Origin: CANHEE01 sp043777755
GTDB taxonomy: Bacteria > Bacteroidota > Bacteroidia > Chitinophagales > Saprospiraceae
Assembly (NCBI GenBank): GCA_043777755.1
Contig: JAYWHK010000307.1
Span: 1-6,307 of the forward strand
Reading direction: 5' to 3'
Length of the DNA stretch: 6,307 nucleotides
In this document: in pieces, positions 1-6,034 of the stretch
Numbering within the stretch: position 1 is the stretch's first letter
How the letters are laid out: each line of letters begins with the position of its first letter
Translations under genes and position numbers: made by a program
The notes under the pieces: model-generated
Database searches by the model: none
What the model was told of the DNA's origin: nothing
What the model saw: the letters and a program-made list of their open reading frames with translations, nothing else

Positions 1-441
1 TTCTGGACCAGTATTTTTCTTAAAATGCAAACAAAAACTACCTTCTGCTGTTTTTTCTTCTGTATTAAATTTTTCAATTTCGATATAATTTTCTTCCTCT
101 GTGTCTAAATCATATAAGCTAATTGATAAATCGCCATCGGCTTCTAATCTTAAATATCCTGTTAGTTCTTCATTTTTCAATACAGTTTTACCAATTGATA
201 GGGTTGAGCTTAAAACTAATAATTCTCGTGGTGACGCATCTTCACTGTAGGTATTTACACTTATATATAATAGATTTTCATTTTTAAAGAAAAAAGCATC
301 TGTTGAAGCCTCCCATTTTTTACCATTTTTCTTGGCTTTACAAAAGCCATTTTCTTGTTTTCCTTTCTCAAAAATTTCAACTTCTTCTTTTTGACAAGAA
401 AATAAAACAAGCAATAACAATAATAATTTTAATGATTTCAT
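1..441 (-). CDS. Predicted surface lipoprotein, DUF6252-like, C-terminus cut by the window
   Basis: This minus-strand frame is open from an ATG at 441 to the window edge, giving 147 codons with no stop, so the C-terminus is missing. The N-terminus is a lipoprotein signal: Lys2 and Lys5, a run of leucines, and the lipobox Leu13-Phe14-Ser15-Cys16. The residues after the cysteine are Gln-Lys-Glu-Glu, which resembles the Bacteroidota lipoprotein export signal that sends lipoproteins to the outer face of the outer membrane. After a short linker the mature part has a Phe-Cys-Lys-Ala-Lys-x-Asn-Gly-Lys-x-Trp-Glu-Ala segment (about 34-46), then alternating strands and a Gly-Ser-Phe segment near the cut end. 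This resembles small Bacteroidota lipoproteins of the DUF6252 type, whose function is unknown; the family match is from memory of the pattern. It starts 19 bp after the metalloprotease stop and is probably co-transcribed with it. Being a real lipoprotein gene is well supported; its role is not. Confidence 0.82.
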   Translation of the reverse strand, partial: MKSLKLLLLLLVLFSCQKEEVEIFEKGKQENGFCKAKKNGKKWEASTDAFFFKNENLLYISVNTYSEDASPRELLVLSSTLSIGKTVLKNEELTGYLRLEADGDLSISLYDLDTEEENYIEIEKFNTEEKTAEGSFCLHFKKNTGPE

Positions 442-460
442 TGTAATTTAGTTGCTTGGG

Positions 461-2401
461 TTAATAATTTTTTTGAATAGATAAGGCTATGTTCAGTACT
501 TCTCGTGAAATAAGGTACTGAAAGGTATAGTGTCCGCTTGAAAATTCAGAAGTATCAACATTAAACTGATTTTTAGGTATAGCTTCTGTCCATTTACTTT
601 CTTTTACGGTTCTACCATTGACATCAATTACCCTAAATATAATTTCACCTACCACGGAATTCTTAAAATCAATCGTAACAAAATCATTTGCAGGATTAGG
701 AAATGCTTTTATACCATAGCTATTGAAAGTTGTGTATTGATAAGGATTTGATGCTTTATTTGATACTAATGTTGGATTACAACAAGATTCTATACTAATT
801 TTCTTTTTCACTGTGACTGATTGACCATCACTTCCAATCACTTTTAATAAGATATAGTAAAAAGGGCATTGATATTTGTGATCATCAGTATTCAGTATTA
901 ACAGTGTATTTCCTTTTGATATTAAAAAAAGAGAAGGGTTTGGCGGATAAAATCCATCAAGACTGTAGTACCATTCATATTGATAAGGTGGTTTTACAGG
1001 ATAACTTGAATTAGAAGGATTGATTGTTTTTCCTAAAATAAGGGTTTGAGTGAGCTTCCCAGCACCAGGTTTGCAAAGTTTATACAACTCATCCTCATTT
1101 GTGGCAGTATGATCAACTATGCTGACTTGAATTGCTCCATTATTCGTTTCACTTACCTTACAACCATTTTGTCTTATTGCACCAGCATTGTTGTGTTCTA
1201 AATCACCTGTTGGACTTCCTGCAAAAGTGATATTGGGGTCAGAGCTGGAATAATGTAGTATTGTAGGAATAGAAGTCAGTTCATTAACAATTGTTTTTTT
1301 ATTCGTGAGAAGCTCGAAACCTTTATTACAAAGCGCACCAGATTCGGCACCCGTATCACCATGATAGCAATCAAACAAGTGTCCTATTTCATGAGCTGGA
1401 ATATGATTTGGACTCTGAATAAATGAAGAGCCTACTACTGCTAATCTTTTATCACCCGTACTGCCACCATTCTCTGGTCTGTAAGAAAAACCTTGTTGTC
1501 CAGTGGGATAATCTCCCAAAAAAACAAAAACCATATCTGCTTTATAAAAATCACGCAGCTGCCATATTTGGTTCTCATTTTTAAGTAAATTATTGCCATC
1601 TATATCTATTCTTTTGCCTTGTAATGTAATAGAAGGAATAAAAGAATTATGAAAAATAAAATTAACCCTTTTATTTAAAACACCACTATTTTTGAATGCA
1701 GTATTGACTTCTGCCTCTGCCATTTTCATCATTAGCTTCAGCTTCTTCTTTTGAGCGGCTATTACCAATAGATTTGTTGGAGGAAGATTCGAAGCTATTG
1801 GAGCTAATATGGCAACGGCTGTTGGTGGAGCCAATACTAAAATATCAATAACTGCTGGACAGTCACCGTCGCTGACACATTCAGTCTTTAATTTATCTGT
1901 AGGAAAACCTTCTTCTGGTGTTTCATCATCAACTAAGCATTTACTATCACCGTAAGAAGCCCTATCGTGTTCAAAAAATAAAGAATAATCTTTATTTATT
2001 GGATGTATGGTGTAGTAAGAATCTTTTGTCTGAATAAATCCAGCTTTACCTTCGGGAGTGTTCACTATACAAATGTTTCCATCATTATTTTCATCAATAA
2101 TTCGCCCCATCCAAGTATATTCGGTAGGACTTTCTTCGTCAATTTCGATAACTTCTGCTTTTAATACTTCCTCAGTGTTAGGAATTTTAAAAGATAAAAA
2201 GCCATTGTGCTGTTGCATTTTTACATCAGAAACTTTGATGATTTTTGTTGTTTTCTTAAATGGAGAAGTTTCAAATTTTTGAATAGTGAATAAATCTTCT
2301 TCTGAGAAAGAAATACTATTGGCATCAAAATTTTCAATAAAAAGGGCATCGCTTTGAGCAATACTACGCTGCGTTAAGCAAGAAAGGAAAATTAACAACA
2401 T
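461..2401 (-). CDS. Secreted metzincin-type zinc metalloprotease with type IX secretion C-terminal domain
   Basis: This 646-residue protein is a predicted zinc endopeptidase of the reprolysin-like metzincin group, exported through Sec and then the type IX system. A signal peptide covers residues 1-15, with likely cleavage Ser-Ile-Ala|Gln. Residues about 20-180 look like a propeptide/N-domain. The catalytic domain begins near 184 (Val-Ile-Asp-Ile-Leu-Val-Leu) and has the zinc site His337-Glu338-x-x-His341 with a third ligand at His347. Two family positions are unusual: Asp344 replaces the glycine of HExxHxxGxxH, and the Met-turn region reads Thr-Ile-Leu382-His-Tyr, with Leu for Met. Residues about 450-540 look like a beta-sandwich (PKD/Ig-like) module. 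Residues 563-646 are a Por-type sorting domain, with Phe-Pro-Asn-Pro-Ala near 567 and Val-Asn-Gly-Arg near 594. The start is the first ATG after the last upstream in-frame stop, but the signal peptide lacks the usual basic N-region; basic residues do lie in the frame just upstream. The substrate is unknown. Confidence 0.88.
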   Translation of the reverse strand: MLLIFLSCLTQRSIAQSDALFIENFDANSISFSEEDLFTIQKFETSPFKKTTKIIKVSDVKMQQHNGFLSFKIPNTEEVLKAEVIEIDEESPTEYTWMGRIIDENNDGNICIVNTPEGKAGFIQTKDSYYTIHPINKDYSLFFEHDRASYGDSKCLVDDETPEEGFPTDKLKTECVSDGDCPAVIDILVLAPPTAVAILAPIASNLPPTNLLVIAAQKKKLKLMMKMAEAEVNTAFKNSGVLNKRVNFIFHNSFIPSITLQGKRIDIDGNNLLKNENQIWQLRDFYKADMVFVFLGDYPTGQQGFSYRPENGGSTGDKRLAVVGSSFIQSPNHIPAHEIGHLFDCYHGDTGAESGALCNKGFELLTNKKTIVNELTSIPTILHYSSSDPNITFAGSPTGDLEHNNAGAIRQNGCKVSETNNGAIQVSIVDHTATNEDELYKLCKPGAGKLTQTLILGKTINPSNSSYPVKPPYQYEWYYSLDGFYPPNPSLFLISKGNTLLILNTDDHKYQCPFYYILLKVIGSDGQSVTVKKKISIESCCNPTLVSNKASNPYQYTTFNSYGIKAFPNPANDFVTIDFKNSVVGEIIFRVIDVNGRTVKESKWTEAIPKNQFNVDTSEFSSGHYTFQYLISREVLNIALSIQKNY

Positions 2402-2439
2402 AGTTTTTGAAAAAATATTGTTATTAAAACAAGAAAAAC

Positions 2440-2458
2440 GTTGTGTTGTGTTGTGTTG
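2440..2458. repeat. Pentanucleotide tandem repeat in the metalloprotease leader
   Basis: On the minus strand this reads as three CAACA units plus a partial CAAC. It lies between the predicted promoter (2499-2530) and the protease ATG at 2401. An upstream minus-strand ATG at 2465 reads through the repeat but is one base out of frame with the protease and stops at 2424. Adding one 5-bp unit, or losing two, would put that ATG in frame without a stop. Confidence 0.8.
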
Positions 2459-2498
2459 GTAACATGATTAATAAATTTAAAGATTTTAAATAATGATA

Positions 2499-2530
2499 CA
2501 AATATACGATAAATTTTTTGTCAATCAAAA
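2499..2530 (-). promoter_or_regulatory. Bacteroidota-type promoter for the metalloprotease-lipoprotein unit
   Basis: On the minus strand TTTTG (2526-2530) is followed by a 19-bp spacer and TATATTTG (2499-2506). This fits the known Bacteroidota consensus of a TTTG-like -33 box and a TAnnTTTG -7 box. Transcription would start near 2493, leaving a leader of about 90 nt before the ATG at 2401. It lies just after the stop of the upstream prenyl-synthase-like gene, so the protease pair probably has its own promoter rather than depending on read-through. Confidence 0.7.
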
Positions 2531-2564
2531 TTTTTTAGTTAAATTTTTTATGCTTTCTACGAAA

Positions 2565-3548
2565 TCAAACCTTCAAATTGTAGTAAAAAGATTTAAAAAG
2601 TACCCTTGGTTTTTCCATGTCTGTAATCAGCTGTTTTCGAGAATAAAGCTGTGGTTGAAAAACATTGTTTGTTGTTTTTTGTGCAGCTTCGAGGTGGTCG
2701 AGTGCGACTCTGCCACGGCTTACCAAGACCATCATTTGCAAAATAAAATCATGTTTATTGCGCTGAGGATAAGGTAGTTGTCTTATTTTTTGAAAGGTAT
2801 TTGCTACAAGATTATCGTATTCTTTGCGCAATTCTCGAATGTCACGACAATCCGTTACGAGCGTTTGCGTTTGGTTGTTACGGTCTTTAAAAACGTCAAA
2901 AATATCGTTGGTCAATTGAACGATTGCGCCCAAACCATAAAAACATTCGCTTTCCAAGGCGTTGCCTTGTTCGTTCATTATTGTGTCGTGATTGAGCTGA
3001 ATAGAGATGCCTCCTTTCTGATAAATAATATCTCGAAGCTGATTTTCGGGAAGATTTCCTTTTTCTTGAAGCTGGCTAAGTCCTTGATAATCAATGATTT
3101 TTTCGGTCAAAGGATGCCAAAGGGAACGATTGTTAAGAGCTTCGATGCGAGCGCCTATTCTGATGGCGATTTTTTCCCAAACGTTGTCTTTTCTGACTAT
3201 TTTTTTCTGTGTGATTTGCTTTATTTCTTTTACTGAATAGCCAAAATCATCGTATAAATCATCAATAATAGGTGTCAGCAACGTGAATAACTGAGAAACC
3301 TCTTGCTGCGTAATGCTTAGTTTTTTCCCTGTTAAAGTTTTTAATGCAGAACTAAACATCACAACACCTACGACAGAATAAGTAAAAAATCGTTTTTTTT
3401 GACTTTTATCCAAAACCAGCCCTTCATTTGCCAATTCTTCCTCTATTTCTTTTATTGTTTTTTTATAAAAAAAATAAGTATTTGAAAAAATAACATCAAA
3501 AACGCCTTTGATGGCAATTAAAAATAAACGATAAAAATTGTAAAGCAT
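2565..3548 (-). CDS. Class I isoprenoid-synthase-like protein
   Basis: This 327-residue, mostly helical protein has the two metal-binding signatures of class I isoprenoid synthases. The first is Asp96-Asp97-Leu-Tyr-Asp100-Asp101. The second is Asn214-Asp215-Ile-Phe-Asp218, preceded by Gly-Leu-Gly-Ala-Ile-Val-Gln-Leu and followed by Lys221-Asp222. Between them, Tyr-Gln-Lys178-Gly-Gly resembles the diphosphate-contact lysine segment of chain-elongating prenyl synthases. In the family these aspartates bind Mg2+ ions that hold an allylic diphosphate, so the expected chemistry is prenyl chain elongation, condensation or cyclisation. The spacing of about 118 residues between the motifs and the weak overall similarity keep me from naming GGPP synthase, squalene/phytoene synthase or a terpene cyclase. 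No signal peptide is evident; the N-terminal 30 residues are hydrophobic and aromatic and could lie on the membrane. It is the last gene of a three-gene operon, starting 6 bp after the lipid kinase. Fold and metal motifs are well supported; the product is unknown. Confidence 0.75.
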   Translation of the reverse strand: MLYNFYRLFLIAIKGVFDVIFSNTYFFYKKTIKEIEEELANEGLVLDKSQKKRFFTYSVVGVVMFSSALKTLTGKKLSITQQEVSQLFTLLTPIIDDLYDDFGYSVKEIKQITQKKIVRKDNVWEKIAIRIGARIEALNNRSLWHPLTEKIIDYQGLSQLQEKGNLPENQLRDIIYQKGGISIQLNHDTIMNEQGNALESECFYGLGAIVQLTNDIFDVFKDRNNQTQTLVTDCRDIRELRKEYDNLVANTFQKIRQLPYPQRNKHDFILQMMVLVSRGRVALDHLEAAQKTTNNVFQPQLYSRKQLITDMEKPRVLFKSFYYNLKV

Positions 3549-3554
3549 AATAAT

Positions 3555-3926
3555 TTATGGCAATATCGCCATTATTTTTGGCAAAAATACAATAAGTCCA
3601 ACCAAAGCGGCAAAAATAGACATCAATAAAACAGCTCCTGCTGCCAAATCTTTTGTTTTTTCTGCCAAAATATGATACTCGGGAGAAGCCAAATCGGTCA
3701 ATCTTTCCAAGGCACTATTGAGTGCCTCCGCACAAAGTACTGTTCCGATTGCCAATAAGACAACGCACCATTCCCAATCTTGAATATCGAAGAAAAATCC
3801 TGCAAAAACAACACAAATGGCTGCAAAAAGGTGAATTTTGGCGTGTATTTCATCTCTGAAAAAAATATAAATGCCCCGAAAAGCGTAAGCGAAACTTTTA
3901 CTTCTTTGTTGTAGAAAGGTTTTCAT
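3555..3926 (-). CDS. dgkA: DgkA-family lipid kinase (diacylglycerol or undecaprenol kinase)
   Basis: This 123-residue integral membrane protein belongs to the small prokaryotic diacylglycerol kinase family, which phosphorylates diacylglycerol or, in many non-proteobacteria, undecaprenol with ATP at the inner membrane. The amphipathic N-terminus has Ser-Phe-x-Tyr-Ala-Phe-Arg-Gly (11-18), followed by Glu26 and the Glu-x-x-x-x-Ile-His segment. Three membrane helices lie at about 32-47, 53-68 and 97-117. The family signature is clear: Ala-Glu67-Ala-Leu-Asn70-Ser-Ala-x-Glu74, then Asp78, His85, Lys90, and Lys92-Asp93-Leu-Ala-Ala-Gly-Ala-Val-Leu. The length is normal for the family. The start overlaps the end of the EEP-fold gene by 29 bp, and the stop lies 6 bp before the isoprenoid-synthase-like gene, so translation is probably coupled. 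The neighbouring prenyl enzyme makes a polyprenol substrate plausible, but sequence alone does not separate this from diacylglycerol. Confidence 0.92.
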   Translation of the reverse strand: MKTFLQQRSKSFAYAFRGIYIFFRDEIHAKIHLFAAICVVFAGFFFDIQDWEWCVVLLAIGTVLCAEALNSALERLTDLASPEYHILAEKTKDLAAGAVLLMSIFAALVGLIVFLPKIMAILP

Positions 3927-4890
3927 TGTTTTTTACAAATTGAAAAATACCTTCTATACCCATGTGACCTTTACTACTGGTTTTGATGGTTTTAAAGTCA
4001 AGGCATTTGAGGTGTTTGCTATGAAAAATATGGTCGTAAGGCACTTGAAACATTATTGGTGCATTATTGGGAAAGGTCGGTGCAAAGCCTAAGCGACTAT
4101 CACTCAATTCTCCAATATCTTTAAAGTCTTTAATTTCAGGCGACCAAGGTACAGAGCTATATGTCCCCATGGTAATCATCGGAACATTCAAGGCTTTTAC
4201 TTTGTAGGCAATTGTTCCTAAATGACCACGAAAATTCTCATAAGCTGTTGCGTTAAAAGGTGGCAACAAATACGACGATATAAAATGCAACTTGTAATTA
4301 TCTTTGTCTATATTAATACAGCCAATAATATTTGGAATACCATGATAAGAAAACGTATCATTTTTTTCAAAAGGATATTTAGAAAAAACCATCATTCCAT
4401 AATATTCCTTGCTTTTCATACTATATACATTGGGATAGTTTTTTTGCAAGCGAAGCCTCAAAATACTGTCTTCCATAGGACTAACTTCTTGTAAGCTAAT
4501 CAAATCCGCTTCACAATTGTCAATATTTTTTGCAACAGCTTCTAAGCTATCCGTCACCGAAGAAAGGTTGAAATTTGCTACTTTTATAGTCAAATCATCT
4601 GTTTTTTCGGCATAATCAAAGGCGTCATTTGACATATTTTTCATGAAAACGCACAGCGCAGCGCAGCAGCCAAAACTCAAAAACATCCAGTATTTTTTAC
4701 TAAATATTAAAAGTATGATTGCCGAAAAAAAATACACCCAAAGGATTTGTGCCGACTTTTCAATTAACCATTGGTAAGACCCAAATGGTGTAAATGCGTA
4801 CACAAATGGCGCAAACATCACAACAATTGCTGGCAAACATACCAATGATGAAACGATTAATCTAAGACCTTTACTTCCAACTATCTTCAT
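3898..4890 (-). CDS. Membrane-anchored EEP-fold protein with degenerate active site
   Basis: This 330-residue protein has three predicted N-terminal membrane helices (about 8-33, 48-63 and 67-83) followed by an endonuclease/exonuclease/phosphatase-fold domain (about 100-320). This layout is common in Bacteroidota and normally places a phosphodiesterase or phosphatase outside the inner membrane. Recognisable family positions are Val-Ala-Asn-Phe-Asn108, Ser-Leu-Gln134-Glu135-Val, Tyr164-Gly with a later Ser-Lys-Tyr-Pro, Tyr285-Asp286-His-Ile-Phe, and a C-terminal Gly-His309. Several catalytic positions differ. The usual His-x-x-Pro-Pro segment reads Tyr207-Leu-Leu-Pro-Pro, the Gly-Asp-x-Asn motif reads Gly242-Thr-Tyr-Ser before a normal Ser-Val-Pro-Trp-Ser-Pro, and Ser-Asp-His reads Lys-Gly-His. 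The protein may therefore be inactive or altered. I chose ATG 4890 because a TTG-initiated 18-residue extension adds no family sequence and the ATG gives a typical basic start before the first helix. It is the first gene of the operon and overlaps the lipid kinase by 29 bp. Confidence 0.8.
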   Translation of the reverse strand: MKIVGSKGLRLIVSSLVCLPAIVVMFAPFVYAFTPFGSYQWLIEKSAQILWVYFFSAIILLIFSKKYWMFLSFGCCAALCVFMKNMSNDAFDYAEKTDDLTIKVANFNLSSVTDSLEAVAKNIDNCEADLISLQEVSPMEDSILRLRLQKNYPNVYSMKSKEYYGMMVFSKYPFEKNDTFSYHGIPNIIGCINIDKDNYKLHFISSYLLPPFNATAYENFRGHLGTIAYKVKALNVPMITMGTYSSVPWSPEIKDFKDIGELSDSRLGFAPTFPNNAPIMFQVPYDHIFHSKHLKCLDFKTIKTSSKGHMGIEGIFQFVKNNENLSTTKK

Positions 4891-4930
4891 TATTATGTGT
4901 TGTAAAATTTTTTTTTGAGTATTCAGACTG

Positions 4931-4938
4931 CAAAAATA
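4931..4938 (-). promoter_or_regulatory. Candidate -7 box for the EEP-dgkA-isoprenoid operon
   Basis: The minus strand reads TATTTTTG, matching the Bacteroidota TAnnTTTG -7 box, about 40 bp before the ATG at 4890. No TTG-type -33 box is present at the preferred 19-bp distance, so the call rests on the -7 box and its position ahead of the operon. Confidence 0.4.
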
Positions 4939-4972
4939 CGTCAAAATATTTCTATATGTTGTTTTTTCTACT

Positions 4973-4980
4973 TATTTTTG
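4973..4980 (+). promoter_or_regulatory. Candidate -7 box for the exported hydrolase
   Basis: The plus strand reads TATTTTTG, matching TAnnTTTG, 23 bp before the ATG at 5004. The -33 region is poor: a TTG lies only 11 bp upstream. Initiation would leave a leader of under 20 nt, which still includes the AAAAGG at 4993-4998. Confidence 0.38.
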
Positions 4981-5003
4981 ATTTAAAAATATAAAAGGCA
5001 CCT

Positions 5004-5897
5004 ATGAAATGTATCTTTTTGGTTCTAATGTCATTCTTTTGCGGCATTTGTCACGCTCAAAATTCAAGTGCTATTATTGATAGTCTTTGGAAAAACTCCC
5101 CTTCCAATGATGTCGTGATTTTTGTGAATGGCTTTTGGGGAACACAAAAGTATTCACCTGCCACTTGCAACAAATCAGCGTACTGGCAGCTGGATTCTGT
5201 TCATTTCAAACCAAAAACAAAATGGAATTACAATCAGTTCCAAAGTTTGCTTTTTTTCAATGAAGTATTTGATTATTTCAAAACAAAAAAAATTTATTTT
5301 ATTGATGGTGGCAATTTTTCACCTATTACCAATGCCCAAACTCGTCAGCGAAAAGGTCGAAAATTCGCAGAAAAACACTTGGATTCATTGATAAAACGAT
5401 TTGATTTGGACAAAAATTCAAAAGTTCATTTCATCACGCACAGCATGGGCGGTGCTTATGCCGAAGGCATGATTACTTGTTTTTTAAAAGAAAAAAAACT
5501 AAAAATTGGTCAAATTATTCACCTTTCTACTTCCGAAGCAGGTAGTATCAAGATTTTTAGCAACGAATTTGGTCCAGAAAAACGCATACAAATTATTTCC
5601 AGCGGTGATAAAGTAGTCGAGCAAATCAACCGTTACCATCGTTTCAAAAAAGATAATGTAGCCATTCCAATTGCTGGTTGTGATTATTTTGCTTGCTTTT
5701 ATGAAAATGAAATCACCCGTCCGCAAGCAGGCGATATTGGTCATGCGCTCCACCTCCGAAAATTCGCTTTTGATGTCATTCGAGATTTGGAAAACCTTGA
5801 CGTTTTGTACGAAAATGAAAAAAACATTATCAAAAACAATTCCAACTATGTCCCTTACCGCAAAGTCCAAAAAAATGGCTGTGTTGTAGAGGATTGA
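5004..5897 (+). CDS. Exported alpha/beta hydrolase (lipase/esterase-like)
   Basis: This 297-residue protein has a Sec signal peptide (residues 1-18, likely Cys-His-Ala|Gln) and an alpha/beta-hydrolase domain. The first core strand and oxyanion-loop region is Val-Val-Ile-Phe-Val-Asn-Gly-Phe-Trp-Gly (37-46). The nucleophile elbow is Thr145-His-Ser147-Met-Gly-Gly, a Gly-x-Ser-x-Gly variant with Thr at the first position. Candidate partners in the triad are Asp202 (Ser-Ser-Gly-Asp-Lys-Val-Val) and His247 or His250 (Gly-His-Ala-Leu-His). An ester of lipid or small-molecule type is the likely substrate, but none can be named. There is no lipobox and no type IX sorting domain, so a periplasmic location is the simplest reading. 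AAAAGG at 4993-4998, 5 nt before the ATG, is a possible ribosome binding site and supports the start. The gene stands alone on the plus strand, divergent from the EEP-dgkA operon. Confidence 0.82.
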   Translation: MKCIFLVLMSFFCGICHAQNSSAIIDSLWKNSPSNDVVIFVNGFWGTQKYSPATCNKSAYWQLDSVHFKPKTKWNYNQFQSLLFFNEVFDYFKTKKIYFIDGGNFSPITNAQTRQRKGRKFAEKHLDSLIKRFDLDKNSKVHFITHSMGGAYAEGMITCFLKEKKLKIGQIIHLSTSEAGSIKIFSNEFGPEKRIQIISSGDKVVEQINRYHRFKKDNVAIPIAGCDYFACFYENEITRPQAGDIGHALHLRKFAFDVIRDLENLDVLYENEKNIIKNNSNYVPYRKVQKNGCVVED

Positions 5898-5902
5898 AAA
5901 CT

Positions 5903-5939
5903 GTTCGGCTATTGTTTGGAGTGGTTCGGAATTGTTCGG
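5903..5939. repeat. Four GTTCGG-type boxes spaced 10-11 bp
   Basis: Directly after the hydrolase stop, GTTCGG occurs at 5903, 5924 and 5934, with a GTTTGG variant at 5914. The unit is close to TTGTTCGGA. Start-to-start spacings are 11, 10 and 10 bp, about one helical turn, which places the boxes on one DNA face. This may be a protein-binding array or only a degenerate tandem repeat. Confidence 0.6.
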
Positions 5940-5956
5940 AAAACGCTTATTTAACC

Positions 5957-5988
5957 TACTTTCTTACTTTCTTACTTTCCTACTTTCT
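5957..5988. repeat. 8-bp tandem repeat, four units
   Basis: TACTTTCT is repeated head to tail at 5957, 5965, 5973 and 5981; the third unit ends in C instead of T. It is a short intergenic microsatellite without an open frame of its own, and the unit number could vary between strains. Confidence 0.85.
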
Positions 5989-6034
5989 TGATTAACTACA
6001 AGCAGAAGCATCTTGTTGGTAAGTCCTCCCTTTT

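Noticed and set aside
2378..2401. Reading the protease N-terminus as a lipoprotein signal at Cys8
   Set aside because: Phe-Leu-Ser-Cys is a weak lipobox, the hydrophobic stretch before it is very short, and type IX cargo normally uses signal peptidase I; Ser-Ile-Ala|Gln fits better.
2531..2564. Rho-independent terminator after the isoprenoid-synthase-like gene
   Set aside because: Only A/T runs are present, with no GC-containing stem before a T tract on the minus strand.
2778..3236. Plus-strand 152-residue open frame
   Set aside because: It is antisense to the isoprenoid-synthase-like gene, whose motifs and operon position are clear; the hydrophobic Phe-rich translation is typical of a shadow frame.
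4891..4944. Longer EEP-protein start at TTG 4944
   Set aside because: The 18 extra residues are not hydrophobic or family-like and overlap the candidate -7 box at 4931-4938; the ATG at 4890 gives a typical basic N-terminus before the first helix.
5499..5870. Minus-strand 123-residue open frame
   Set aside because: It is antisense to the hydrolase gene and has no features of its own.
5957..5988. Tandem repeat as a CRISPR fragment
   Set aside because: The units are 8 bp and directly adjacent, with no spacers and no cas genes in the window.
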